Assembly (NCBI RefSeq): GCF_013868415.1
Contig: NZ_JACEMT010000038.1
Coordinates: 22,961 to 86,960 of the forward strand
Direction of reading: 5' to 3'
Source: Marinobacterium marinum
GTDB taxonomy: Bacteria > Pseudomonadota > Gammaproteobacteria > Pseudomonadales > Balneatricaceae
Length of the DNA stretch: 64,000 nucleotides
The translations under genes and the position numbers were made by a program. The stretch's first letter is position 1. Each line of letters opens with the position of its first letter. Positions 9,131 through 17,490 of this stretch are shown piece after piece. The notes beneath the pieces were generated by a model. That model had not been told where the DNA came from. It did no database searches and worked only from the letters and a program-made list of their open reading frames with translations.

Positions 9131-10051
9131 GTGATTCTGACCCTGTTCAAAATCATGATCCCCGCGATTCTGATTGTCAGGGTTCTGACCGAACTGGGTG
9201 CAACCGAACAACTGGCCCGCTTGCTTGGTCCCCTCATGGGCGGGCTGGGACTGCCTCCCGAAGCAGGCCTGATCTGGGCCACCACGCTGCTCACCAATAT
9301 CTATACCGGCATCGTGATCTTTTTTTCTACCGCCGGAACCGACAGCTGGAGCCTGGCCCAAGTCACCGTACTGGGTACGCTGATGCTCAGCGCTCACAAC
9401 CTGCCGGTCGAGATCCGGGTGGCTCAAAAGGCCGGCTGCCGTGTTCTGCCACAACTGGCACTACGCCTCGGCGGCGGCCTGCTGCTCGGCTTCATTCTGC
9501 ATCACAGCTATCGTATGAGCGATACCCTGCAGGACACGGCACGCACGCCCTGGACACCTGACCCGGTGGGCAACGGCTGGCTGGACTGGGGCTGGAGCCA
9601 ACTGCAAACACTGTTCTGGACCGCTCTGGTCATCGTCCTGCTGATCACCGCCCTGCGTATTCTGCGTCTGCTTGGCATTGAACGCCTGCTGGAATGGCTG
9701 TTGCGCCCCCTGCTGAAACTGATCGGCATAGCTCCCAATGCCCTCTCCATCACCCTGATCGGCATGACACTGGGCCTTGCCTACGGCGGCGGCCTGCTGA
9801 TTCGCGAGGCGGAAAAGGGGGATATCGACCCGGCCGATATCTTCTGCGCCATCAGCCTGCTCGGGCTGTGCCACAGCCTGATCGAAGATACTCTGCTGGT
9901 TCTGCTGCTGGGAGCCGACCTGTCCGGCATTCTCTGGGCACGTCTGGCTTTCGCACTGGTCATGATTGCACTGTGCAGTCGACTGCTGCCGCGCTTCCGG
10001 CGTCAGTACTGGCTGGTCCGGTCGGTTAAACAGCCCGCCTCCACTTCCTGA
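9131..10051 (+). CDS. Nucleoside-recognition (Gate) domain membrane protein; start uncertain
   Basis: A polytopic membrane protein (306 residues from GTG 9131) with two Gate-type repeats. Segments such as IWATTLLTNIYTG, LGTLMLSAHNLPVE and GMTLGLAYGGGLLIREAEKG followed by LLGLCHSLIEDTLL resemble the nucleoside-recognition domain of SpmA/SpmB/FeoB-like membrane proteins. The substrate is not predictable. The frame is open upstream to 9056, and the extra residues (KQLLHAGREIAGDSYN) look protein-like, but no ATG, GTG or TTG precedes 9131. Either GTG 9131 is used without a good ribosome site, or a rare start (CTG 9074 or ATT 9062) coupled to the ppx stop is used. It ends at a bidirectional terminator. 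Confidence 0.72.
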   Translation: MILTLFKIMIPAILIVRVLTELGATEQLARLLGPLMGGLGLPPEAGLIWATTLLTNIYTGIVIFFSTAGTDSWSLAQVTVLGTLMLSAHNLPVEIRVAQKAGCRVLPQLALRLGGGLLLGFILHHSYRMSDTLQDTARTPWTPDPVGNGWLDWGWSQLQTLFWTALVIVLLITALRILRLLGIERLLEWLLRPLLKLIGIAPNALSITLIGMTLGLAYGGGLLIREAEKGDIDPADIFCAISLLGLCHSLIEDTLLVLLLGADLSGILWARLAFALVMIALCSRLLPRFRRQYWLVRSVKQPASTS

Positions 10052-10064
10052 GCCGCGCACAAAC

Positions 10065-10093
10065 AAAAACGCCCTGCAATCGCAGGGCGTTTA
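10065..10093. terminator. Bidirectional intrinsic terminator
   Basis: A 9-bp stem ACGCCCTGC (10069-10077) / GCAGGGCGT (10082-10090) has loop AATC, A-run before and TTT after. It serves pckA (minus) best and the Gate-domain gene (plus). Confidence 0.88.
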
Positions 10094-10116
10094 TCCGGTT
10101 TGCTTTCAGGTCAGAC

Positions 10117-11664
10117 TCAGGCTTTGGGGCCTGCCGTCACGATCTCTTCGGACACACCGGCAAATTTGGTGAAGTTGCTGACAAACTGCTGTGCCAGATC
10201 ACTTGCAGCAGCGTCATACGCAGCCGGGTCGGCCCAGGTATCACGCGGATTCAACAGCTTGCTGTCCACACCCGGTACCGCTGTCGGTACGGCAAGGTTG
10301 ATGCCGTCCAGCTGCACGGTCTCGCAATCTTTCAGCGCGCCACTCTGGATGGCACTGATGATGGCACGGGTCGTCGGGATGCTGAAGCGCTCGCCGGTAC
10401 CGTAAGAACCGCCGGTCCAACCGGTGTTCACCAGGTAAACGCGAGAGCCGTATTCTTCGATGCGCTTCATCAGCAGTTCGGCGTACACGTGTGCTGCGCG
10501 CGGGAAGAAAGGCGCACCGAAGCAGGTAGAGAAGGTTGACTTGATACCGCCACCGGAACCCATTTCGGTAGAACCGACCAGCGCAGTGTAACCGGACAGG
10601 AAGTGGTACGCGGCCGCTTCCTTGGTCAGTACGGATACCGGCGGCAGTACACCGGTCAGGTCGCAGGTCAGGAAAACGATGGCATCCGGCTCGTCACCCA
10701 TGTTGGTGGCGGAACGCTTCTCGACATGATCCAGCGGATAGGCGCAACGACCGTTTTCAGTCAGGCTGGTATCGTTGTAGTCCGCCTTGCGGCCCGCATC
10801 CAGAGTAACGTTTTCCACAATGGCGCCGAAACGGATGGCGTCCCAGATGATCGGTTCGTTCTTTTTGCTCAGGTTGATGGTCTTGGCATAGCAACCACCT
10901 TCCAGGTTGAATACCACGCCCTTGCCCCAGCCGTGCTCGTCGTCACCGATCAGGTAACGTTCAGGGTCAGCGGACAGGGTGGTCTTGCCGGTACCGGACA
11001 GGCCGAAGAACAGAGTGGTAGAGCCGTCTTCGCCGATATTGGCCGAACAATGCATCGGCAGGACGTCTTTTTCCGGCAGCAGGAAGTTCTGCACGGAGAA
11101 CATGGCCTTCTTCATTTCACCGGCATAGCGCATGCCGGCAATCAGGACCTTGCGCTTGGCAAAGTTCAGGATCACACAGCCATCGGAGTTGGTGCCGTCG
11201 CGCTCGGGCTCACACTGAAAACCGGCCGCATTGATGATCTGCCACTCTTCCTTGCCCTTCGGGTTGTACTCGTGAGGGCGGATAAACAGGTTCAAACCAA
11301 AGAGGTTCTGCCAGGCTGTTTCGGTGGTCATTTTCACCGGCAGATAGTGATTGTGGTCCGAACCCACGTGAACGTCGGCAACAAAGTGCTCTTTGTCGGC
11401 CAGATATTCTTCCACTCGACCCCAGAGGGCGTCGAACTTGTCAGCATCAAAGGGGCGGTTGATGTTGCCCCAATCGATGGCGTCAGCCGTGCTGGGCTCT
11501 TCAACGATGAAACGATCCATCGGCGAGCGGCCAGTACGCTGTCCGGTGGTGACAACCAGTGCACCGGTGTCAGCCAGGACACCTTCATTACGCTGAATCG
11601 CACGCTCCACCAGCTGAGCCGGGGTCAGATTCACGTGTACGCTATTGACGGTTTCTTTGGTCAT
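10117..11664 (-). CDS. pckA: Phosphoenolpyruvate carboxykinase (ATP)
   Basis: A 515-residue ATP-dependent PEPCK converting oxaloacetate + ATP to PEP, the entry to gluconeogenesis from C4 acids. The kinase loop [16 protein letters not shown] (about residue 230) and the substrate/metal segments [13 protein letters not shown] and GDDEHGWG are intact. Family comparison places the start at the ATG 11664 ([12 protein letters not shown]), 45 nt inside the longest open frame. hslO is upstream in the same direction, as in E. coli. With the dicarboxylate TRAP systems and Crc in this window it fits a cell living on organic acids. Confidence 0.96.
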   Translation of the reverse strand: MTKETVNSVHVNLTPAQLVERAIQRNEGVLADTGALVVTTGQRTGRSPMDRFIVEEPSTADAIDWGNINRPFDADKFDALWGRVEEYLADKEHFVADVHVGSDHNHYLPVKMTTETAWQNLFGLNLFIRPHEYNPKGKEEWQIINAAGFQCEPERDGTNSDGCVILNFAKRKVLIAGMRYAGEMKKAMFSVQNFLLPEKDVLPMHCSANIGEDGSTTLFFGLSGTGKTTLSADPERYLIGDDEHGWGKGVVFNLEGGCYAKTINLSKKNEPIIWDAIRFGAIVENVTLDAGRKADYNDTSLTENGRCAYPLDHVEKRSATNMGDEPDAIVFLTCDLTGVLPPVSVLTKEAAAYHFLSGYTALVGSTEMGSGGGIKSTFSTCFGAPFFPRAAHVYAELLMKRIEEYGSRVYLVNTGWTGGSYGTGERFSIPTTRAIISAIQSGALKDCETVQLDGINLAVPTAVPGVDSKLLNPRDTWADPAAYDAAASDLAQQFVSNFTKFAGVSEEIVTAGPKA

Positions 11665-11845
11665 TACTGGATTCCCTTGGCACTCTGCCAAACTATTACC
11701 TGAAAGCAAAAAGGCTGCTGCGTTCCGGTTAACGCAGTTCGAATCGTTATTTTTGGGGCGCTATTATTGCACAAAATGTACGCTGATGGGACTGCATTGA
11801 ATCATTCTCATTTGGCATTCATGCGTCCGAGCGCCACCTGTCGGT

Positions 11846-12718
11846 TCAGTGCATCCGCCCATCCTCATCCAGATAGCCCGGCTCGCTGAACAATGCGCGA
11901 ATGTCGGTTTCATCAAAATGGTATTGCTGATTGCAGAACTGACACCCGACATCGATGCTGCCATTCTGCTGTGTCAGCATATCCAGCAGTTCCTGCTCCG
12001 TCATGAATTTCAGCGCTTCGGCACTGCGTTCACGCGAGCAGTCACACTTGAACGTCAGCGCCTGAGGTTCATACAAACGACAGGTTTCTTCGTGGAACAG
12101 ACGATACAGCAAAGACTCGTTATCCAGCTCCAGCAGTTCGTGGTCACGCAGTGTCGCCGCCAGCATGCTGATACGGTTCCAGTCTTCCTCGCCGGTGCCT
12201 TCCGCCGGCAACACCTGCAGCATCAACCCCGCCGCCCGCTGTCCGTCGGCTGCCAGTTGAATCGACGTACCCAACTGCTCGGACTGCTCGAAGTAGGCCT
12301 GCAGGCACCGGGCCAAAGTGTCGTGTTCCAACGGCACCACACCCTGATAACGCTGACCGTTTTCGGGCTCGATGGTCAACGCAATGCGCCCATTGACCAG
12401 CAGTTCGTTAAAGGCCAGGTCGGCAACTTCACCGTCATAGCGGGCAATGGCACGCAAGTCCCGGTGATGGTTACACTCGGCCATCAGCAGTTTGACGGCA
12501 CCCTCGCCCTGCGCCTGCAACAGCAGTCGCCCTTCAAACTTCAGTGTCGAACTGAGCATGCTGACCGCCGCCAGCATTTCGCCCAGCAGGCGCTGTAGAA
12601 CGTCCGGATAATCGTGACGGGCCAGCACCTCCTGATAGCTGTTTTCAAGGCCCGCGACCACACCACGGACATCAATCTGGTCAAAAAGAATACGCTGAAT
12701 CTGATCAGGGTTGCTCAT
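11846..12718 (-). CDS. hslO: Hsp33 redox-regulated chaperonin
   Basis: A 290-residue Hsp33, a cytosolic holdase switched on by oxidative unfolding. The C-terminal zinc centre is complete: CDC in TFKCDCSRERS and CxxC in GCQFCNQQYHF. The N-terminal domain has the family look (RLLGEMLAAVSMLSSTLKFEG). Start ATG at 12718; the preceding in-frame TTG at 12721 is unlikely. It lies 181 nt upstream of pckA. In E. coli hslO is directly behind hslR; here a PAP2 gene in the opposite direction lies between them. Confidence 0.95.
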   Translation of the reverse strand: MSNPDQIQRILFDQIDVRGVVAGLENSYQEVLARHDYPDVLQRLLGEMLAAVSMLSSTLKFEGRLLLQAQGEGAVKLLMAECNHHRDLRAIARYDGEVADLAFNELLVNGRIALTIEPENGQRYQGVVPLEHDTLARCLQAYFEQSEQLGTSIQLAADGQRAAGLMLQVLPAEGTGEEDWNRISMLAATLRDHELLELDNESLLYRLFHEETCRLYEPQALTFKCDCSRERSAEALKFMTEQELLDMLTQQNGSIDVGCQFCNQQYHFDETDIRALFSEPGYLDEDGRMH

Positions 12719-12814
12719 CAAACGGTTCCCGAGGTTTTCTGGCCTGACCAGGTGAGTCAGTCAGACGGTGTTGCTAGAATAGATAAACCCTAATTCTAGC
12801 CGAATGAGTCCGAA

Positions 12815-13600
12815 ATGATCACCCCAGACCCCGTGTTTTCCACCCGCTGGCGTCCCGCCCTGCTGATCGGCATGCATCTGGCCGCCGCCCTCCTGCTGTT
12901 CAGCTTCATTAATGAAAACGGTCGGGCCCTCTGGCGCAGCCTCGACACTCAGGTGTTCTATGCCTTGAACGGCTCACTGTTTGCCAGCGATATCTGGAGC
13001 CATTTCTGGGCCTGGATGAACACGCGTGAAGTGGATGCCCTGTCGGCGCTGCTCATGCTGGCCTTCCTGATTTTTCCGGGACTGGGACTCAAGCGCAATC
13101 AGCTACAGGCCGGCTTCACCGGTTTTTTGCTGCTGATGCTGTTGATGCTGCCCATGCGTGAAGTGCTGTCCGATTACTCCGAAGCCAATGGTCTGAGCGG
13201 CCCCAGCCCGTCGCTTCAGTTGGAACCCGCCTTCCGCTTCAGCAGTGAACTGCCCGAGATTCCGGCCAAGGACAGCGCCTCGACCAGTTTTCCCGGCGAC
13301 CATGCCAGTGTGCTGCTGGTCTGGCTCGGCTTCCTGCTGTTCAACGCTCGCAACGTCGGTACACTGGTGGCAGCGGCACTGGCCCTGTTCCTGATGCTGC
13401 CACGCCTGTTTGGCGGTGCGCACTGGTTTACCGATGCGGCGGTCGGCGGCCTCAGCCTGGCGCTGGTCACCCTGGCCTGGGCCTACGCCTCGCCGCTGCC
13501 CCAACTGCTGAACCGGGGTCTGCTGCGCCTGCTGGGACCACTCTACCGTCTGGCCGGCCGCATTCCACTGCTGGGCCGTCTGCCCTTCTTCAGCGGGTAA
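12815..13600 (+). CDS. PAP2-superfamily membrane phosphatase
   Basis: A 261-residue integral membrane protein with at least five hydrophobic segments. The PAP2 acid-phosphatase core is visible. Motif 2 is FPGDHAS (159-165), a variant of the usual PSGH with Asp before the catalytic His. Motif 3 is RLFGGAHWFTD (197-207), with the second His and the Asp of the relay. Motif 1 is reduced to AKDSAST (151-157). Such proteins dephosphorylate lipid pyrophosphates or phosphatidyl/lipid A phosphates on the periplasmic face; I cannot choose between undecaprenyl-PP recycling and lipid A modification. It is inserted between hslO and hslR in the opposite direction. Confidence 0.8.
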   Translation: MITPDPVFSTRWRPALLIGMHLAAALLLFSFINENGRALWRSLDTQVFYALNGSLFASDIWSHFWAWMNTREVDALSALLMLAFLIFPGLGLKRNQLQAGFTGFLLLMLLMLPMREVLSDYSEANGLSGPSPSLQLEPAFRFSSELPEIPAKDSASTSFPGDHASVLLVWLGFLLFNARNVGTLVAAALALFLMLPRLFGGAHWFTDAAVGGLSLALVTLAWAYASPLPQLLNRGLLRLLGPLYRLAGRIPLLGRLPFFSG

Positions 13601-13615
13601 AGCAGGACCGGACGT

Positions 13616-14041
13616 TCAATCCCAGCTGCCCTTGATTCTGAGCAGTTCGCGTCGGCTCTTTTTATCGGGACGATGGTCCGGCGCGCTGCCCTGCACCTTG
13701 CGGGCCTGTGCCCGCGCCTCTCGCGCCTGAATGCTGTCTTCGGTTTCACGGTACAGCCGTTGTGCGTCCTCGGCACCGCGCCGCTGATCCGACAGCGCCA
13801 GCACCTCAACCGTCTTTTCTTCATAGCCCTGCCGCAGCTGAATCAGCGCGCCGACTTCAACCGCCTTGCTACATTTGCTCCGCTGGCCGTCGTAGTGCAC
13901 CTTGCCGCCTTCGATCATCTGCTTGGCCAATGCCCGGGTCTTGTAGAAACGGGCCGCCCACAGCCATTTGTCCAGCCGCACGGAAGTCCCGCTCTGTCGG
14001 CGCTTGTCCTGCTCCATCTGTGCCTTGTGATGGTGGCTCAT
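13616..14041 (-). CDS. hslR: Ribosome-associated heat shock protein Hsp15
   Basis: A 141-residue S4-domain protein: RLDKWLWAARFYKTR at about 22-36, then MIEGGKVHYDGQR. A basic tail follows (KKSRRELLRIKGSWD). Hsp15 binds the free 50S subunit carrying nascent chain-tRNA and helps rescue it. The ATG at 14041 overlaps the yrfG stop by 4 nt (ATGA), showing translational coupling; yrfG-hslR is the E. coli order too. Confidence 0.93.
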   Translation of the reverse strand: MSHHHKAQMEQDKRRQSGTSVRLDKWLWAARFYKTRALAKQMIEGGKVHYDGQRSKCSKAVEVGALIQLRQGYEEKTVEVLALSDQRRGAEDAQRLYRETEDSIQAREARAQARKVQGSAPDHRPDKKSRRELLRIKGSWD

Positions 14042-14694
14042 AATGCGTCAATAACCTCGCTGAAATCGTCGGTGGCGTCATAACGATCAATCCGGCGGGC
14101 CGGTTGCGTCAGGTCCGGCCGGGTAATCGACAGCAGATGGGCAATGCCGTATTGGTCGGCGGAATCCAGCACCGCCAGACTGTCATCCACCAGCAGGGTG
14201 CGCTGCGGATTAAAGGGTTCGACTTCGTGCAATGCCTGCCAGAACGACTGGGATTCTTTCGGGTAGCCGAAATCATGGGAACAGATCACCACATCCACCA
14301 GCGTATCCAGCGCCGTGACTTCAACTTTCAGGGCCAGGCTGTCAGGGTGCGCATTGGTCGCAATTACCGTACGGCGCCCACTGGCTTTCAGGGCCGCCAG
14401 GAAGGCCTGCGCCCCCGGTCGAAATCCGATCCGATCCATAATCTCACGCTTGAGCCGGGCCACCGGCAGATTCAGCTGTTCGGTCCAGTAGTCCAGACAG
14501 TACCAGCTCAGAGCGCCCTGCTCCTGCCGTATGCGCTCATGCAGCCAGTGCCGTGCCTGTTCCAGCTCCACCCCATGTCGGGCGGCATAGCGTGCAGGCA
14601 GCAGCTCCAGCCAAAAGTGGGAATCGAAGTGCAGATCGAGAAGGGTTCCGTCCATATCGAGGAGAACGGTGTCTATGGCTTGCCAATCAAGCAT
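14038..14694 (-). CDS. yrfG: HAD-family GMP/IMP nucleotidase (YrfG)
   Basis: A 218-residue HAD hydrolase. Motif I is DMDGTLLDLHFD near the N-terminus, with the nucleophile Asp and general acid Asp; motif II is the Thr in RRTVIATNAHP; motif IV is LLVDDSLAVL. E. coli YrfG dephosphorylates GMP and IMP, and the conserved location upstream of hslR supports orthology. The FDSHFWLELLPARYA segment is typical of this subgroup. It is divergent from nudE, the same arrangement as in Enterobacteria apart from the missing igaA. Confidence 0.9.
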   Translation of the reverse strand: MLDWQAIDTVLLDMDGTLLDLHFDSHFWLELLPARYAARHGVELEQARHWLHERIRQEQGALSWYCLDYWTEQLNLPVARLKREIMDRIGFRPGAQAFLAALKASGRRTVIATNAHPDSLALKVEVTALDTLVDVVICSHDFGYPKESQSFWQALHEVEPFNPQRTLLVDDSLAVLDSADQYGIAHLLSITRPDLTQPARRIDRYDATDDFSEVIDAL

Positions 14695-14741
14695 AATCAG
14701 GGAACACTCAGACAGCTAATAACAGTTTGCGGATATTCAGT

Positions 14742-15323
14742 ATGACTGCCAAACCCGAGATTTTGAAGTTAACCCAAGTCACCAACAGCCGGTTGTTTCA
14801 TATCGAGGCCATGGATCTGCGCTTCAGCAACGGGGTTGAACGCCGTTATGAGCGACTGCGCACCGGCGGTCTGGGCGCGGTCATGATCGTTGCCATTAAT
14901 GAACAGGACGAGGTCCTGCTGATCCGCGAATATGCCGCCGGGCTCGAGGATTACGTGCTGACCCTGCCCAAAGGCCTGATCGACCCCGGCGAGGATATGA
15001 TGACGGCCGCCAATCGGGAACTGCAGGAAGAGGCCGGTTTTGCCGCCCGCCAACTGTCCCATGTCCGTCAACTGACGGCTGCGCCCAACTATATGGGACA
15101 CCGTCTGGAAGTCATTCTGGCCCGTGATCTCTATCCCAGCAAACTGGAAGGTGACGAACCGGAACCGCTGGAAGTCATTCCCTGGCCCATGTCGCGCCTG
15201 CCCGAACTGTTCACGCAGGCGGCGTTTTCGGAAGGACGAGCCATTGCCGCGCTCTGTCTGGTCCAGCAACTGCAGACCCGCGTCGAGCCTCCCCTTGTAT
15301 CTCGGGAAACCGCCTCCATCTAA
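14742..15323 (+). CDS. nudE: ADP compounds hydrolase NudE
   Basis: A 193-residue Nudix hydrolase. The Nudix box G-x5-E-x7-REUxEExGU is complete from GLIDPGE through RELQEEAGF. It is followed by the NudE-type APNYMGHRLEVILARDLYPSKLEGDEPEPLE region, split here by family loops. Substrates in E. coli are ADP-ribose, Ap3A and NADH. The ATG at 14742 fits the family; an upstream in-frame start at 14727 would add five residues. Its position beside yrfG-hslR supports orthology. Confidence 0.9.
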   Translation: MTAKPEILKLTQVTNSRLFHIEAMDLRFSNGVERRYERLRTGGLGAVMIVAINEQDEVLLIREYAAGLEDYVLTLPKGLIDPGEDMMTAANRELQEEAGFAARQLSHVRQLTAAPNYMGHRLEVILARDLYPSKLEGDEPEPLEVIPWPMSRLPELFTQAAFSEGRAIAALCLVQQLQTRVEPPLVSRETASI

Positions 15324-15483
15324 TACCGGGCAGAGGGCAAGGATCGGGAAGCCGCTGCCCGGATTACCGCACAAACTGTGTCATGATAATGCCGATCATC
15401 AGTGCTATTATCGAGACACGATGGAGGCGAACCTCCACAGACAACAACTAGTTTCTGCTGAACCTGTCATATAGGGGATTACT

Positions 15484-16068
15484 ATGAGCTTCGAACTGCC
15501 GGCACTGCCGTATGCCATTGATGCACTGGAACCGCACATCTCTCAGGAGACCCTGGAATACCACCACGGCAAACACCACAACACCTACGTTGTAAAGCTG
15601 AACGGTCTGGTACCGGGCACCGAGTTTGAAGGCAAGTCTCTGGAAGAGATCATCAAGACTGCTCCGGCAGGCGGCGTTTTCAACAACGCGGCCCAGGTGT
15701 GGAACCACACCTTCTACTGGAACTGTCTGTCTCCGAACGGTGGCGGTGCGGCAACAGGCGCTATCGCTGATGCCATCGCGGCCAAATGGGGTTCTTTCGA
15801 AAAATTCCAGGAAGAGTTCAACGACAAGGCAGTGAACAACTTCGGCTCCAGCTGGACCTGGCTGGTGAAGAACGCCGACGGTTCACTGGAAATCGTCAAC
15901 ACCAGCAACGCCGGTACGCCGATGACGGCTGACCAGACCGCACTGCTGACTGTCGACCTGTGGGAACACGCCTACTACATCGACTACCGTAACGTGCGTC
16001 CCGAGTACCTGAGCCACTTCTGGGCACTGGTCAACTGGGACTTCGTCAACGAAAACTTCGCTGGCTAA
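15484..16068 (+). CDS. sodB: Superoxide dismutase [Fe]
   Basis: A 194-residue Fe-type SOD. The four metal ligands are in place: His27 ([12 protein letters not shown]), His in VWNHTFYW, Asp and His in [11 protein letters not shown]. Features favouring Fe over Mn include [20 protein letters not shown] and FGSSWTWLV. It is cytosolic superoxide detoxification. The start ATG 15484 has AGGGGA 8 nt upstream. The leader contains a TGGAGG-CGAA-CCTCCA hairpin (15422-15437), which may affect mRNA stability. It ends in a strong terminator. RyhB/Fur control is common for sodB, but I see no clear Fur box. Confidence 0.96.
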   Translation: MSFELPALPYAIDALEPHISQETLEYHHGKHHNTYVVKLNGLVPGTEFEGKSLEEIIKTAPAGGVFNNAAQVWNHTFYWNCLSPNGGGAATGAIADAIAAKWGSFEKFQEEFNDKAVNNFGSSWTWLVKNADGSLEIVNTSNAGTPMTADQTALLTVDLWEHAYYIDYRNVRPEYLSHFWALVNWDFVNENFAG

Positions 16069-16088
16069 GCTCTGTTGCTGTAATAAGA

Positions 16089-16117
16089 AAAGGCGCCGCA
16101 AGGCGCCTTTCTTGTTT
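16089..16117 (+). terminator. Intrinsic terminator of sodB
   Basis: AAAGGCGCC (16089-16097) / GGCGCCTTT (16102-16110) with loop GCAA, followed by CTTGTTTT. It could also end tesA transcripts from the other side (A-rich flank TAATAAGAAA). Confidence 0.85.
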
Positions 16118-16178
16118 TCAGGCCATCAACCAAGCAGGATGGCTGATAAAGCGCAGCAACAATGGCTGAACACCATCG

Positions 16179-16796
16179 TCAGGAGGCGCCAGCCTGCAGC
16201 AGCGGGTACAGGTGCGGCCATACCGTCTGCAGCAGAATGGGCTGAGCCGCTGCGGTTGGATGCAGCCCGTCCGCCTGCATGAACTGGGGCTTGAGCGCTA
16301 CCCGTTCCAGCAGAAACGGCACCAGCGATACCTGGTATTCCCGCGCCAGGTCTGGATAAATGGAATAGAACCTTTCCGTGTATTGAGGTCCATAATTGGG
16401 TGGGATCCGGATCCCGATCAACATCACCTCGGCACCCGATGCCTGGCTCAGCTCGACCATGCCGCGCAGGTTTTGCTCCATAACCCGCAGCGGCGTGCCC
16501 CGCAGCCCGTCATTGGCACCCAGTTCGAGGAGCACCAGATCAGGACGGTAGTCGGCCAGCAAGCGCGGCAAGCGCTGCAGACCGCCACTGCTGGTTTCGC
16601 CGCTGATGCTGGCGTTGATCACCCGCTCGGCCAGCTTGCGCTGTTTCAGTTCCTGCTCAAGCAGGCTGACCCAGCCATCTTCGGCCGGCAACCCGTACGC
16701 TGCCGACAGGCTGTCACCCAGCACAAGCAGGGTTCGAGCCTGCAGCGGAGATGCCCAAACAACCAATACCAACAAAAGAGAGATCAGGGATCGCAT
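16179..16796 (-). CDS. tesA: Periplasmic lysophospholipase/thioesterase I (arylesterase)
   Basis: A 205-residue SGNH hydrolase. A signal peptide (1-20, cleavage after PLQA) precedes the block LLVLGDSLSAAYG with the nucleophile Ser29. Further blocks are the oxyanion Gly (SGGLQRLPRL), ELGANDGLRG (Asn), and the Asp/His dyad DGLHPTAAAQ. TesA cleaves acyl-CoA, lysophospholipid and aryl esters in the periplasm. I choose ATG 16796 because GAGG lies just upstream; a TTG at 16808 is less likely. The start codon overlaps the divergent ybbA start by two bases (CATG). The tesA|ybbA-ybbP arrangement is the same as in E. coli. Confidence 0.92.
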   Translation of the reverse strand: MRSLISLLLVLVVWASPLQARTLLVLGDSLSAAYGLPAEDGWVSLLEQELKQRKLAERVINASISGETSSGGLQRLPRLLADYRPDLVLLELGANDGLRGTPLRVMEQNLRGMVELSQASGAEVMLIGIRIPPNYGPQYTERFYSIYPDLAREYQVSLVPFLLERVALKPQFMQADGLHPTAAAQPILLQTVWPHLYPLLQAGAS

Positions 16797-17490
16797 GTCA
16801 TACCTCAACCGTGAAAAGCCGATTATTGAGGCTCAAGATGTCGCAAAAAGTTTCCGGACACAAGCCGGTCATGTCGATCTCTTTCGTCATCTGAACCTGA
16901 GCATCCTGCCGGGCGAGAGTCTGGCGATTATCGGCCGCTCCGGTGCCGGCAAATCGACCCTGCTCAGTCTGCTGGCGGGATTGGACTCTCCCGGCCAGGG
17001 ACGTATCCTGTTTGCCGGCCAGCCCTTGGACGAACTGGACGACAATGCCCGCGCAGCCCTGCGCCTGGAACAGATCAGTTTCATCTTCCAATCATTTCAT
17101 CTGCTGCCGGAACTGAACGCTCTGGACAACGTGCGCCTGCCGCTGGAAATACAGGGGCGTAGCGACGCCGATGATCAGGCTCGCCACTGGCTGGAGCAAG
17201 TCGGGCTGGGAGCACGTTTTGACCACTATCCCGCTCAACTCTCGGGTGGCGAGCAGCAGCGCGTTGCCATTGCTCGTGCGTTTGCCACCCAGCCCAAAGT
17301 GCTGTTCGCGGATGAACCGACCGGCAACCTTGATGACGACACCGGCCACCACATCATCGATCAGCTGTTCCACCTGAATGCCAGTGCCGGTACAACACTG
17401 ATTCTGATCACCCACGACATCGACCTGGCGAACCGCTGCCAGCGTCGCCTGCATCTGCACAACGGCCAACTGGAGGAAAGCCGATCATGA
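16795..17490 (+). CDS. ybbA: ABC transporter ATP-binding protein YbbA
   Basis: A 231-residue LolD-like ATPase: Walker [10 protein letters not shown], the signature LSGGEQQR, Walker [13 protein letters not shown] and H-loop ITHD. It pairs with the large permease YbbP 4 nt downstream; the two overlap (ATGA). YbbA-YbbP is linked to the adjacent esterase TesA in many bacteria and may extract lipid-like or hydrophobic molecules from the inner membrane (not proven). I start it at ATG 16795 with AGGGA upstream; the open frame continues to 16606, but that part is antisense to tesA. Confidence 0.92.
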   Translation: MSYLNREKPIIEAQDVAKSFRTQAGHVDLFRHLNLSILPGESLAIIGRSGAGKSTLLSLLAGLDSPGQGRILFAGQPLDELDDNARAALRLEQISFIFQSFHLLPELNALDNVRLPLEIQGRSDADDQARHWLEQVGLGARFDHYPAQLSGGEQQRVAIARAFATQPKVLFADEPTGNLDDDTGHHIIDQLFHLNASAGTTLILITHDIDLANRCQRRLHLHNGQLEESRS

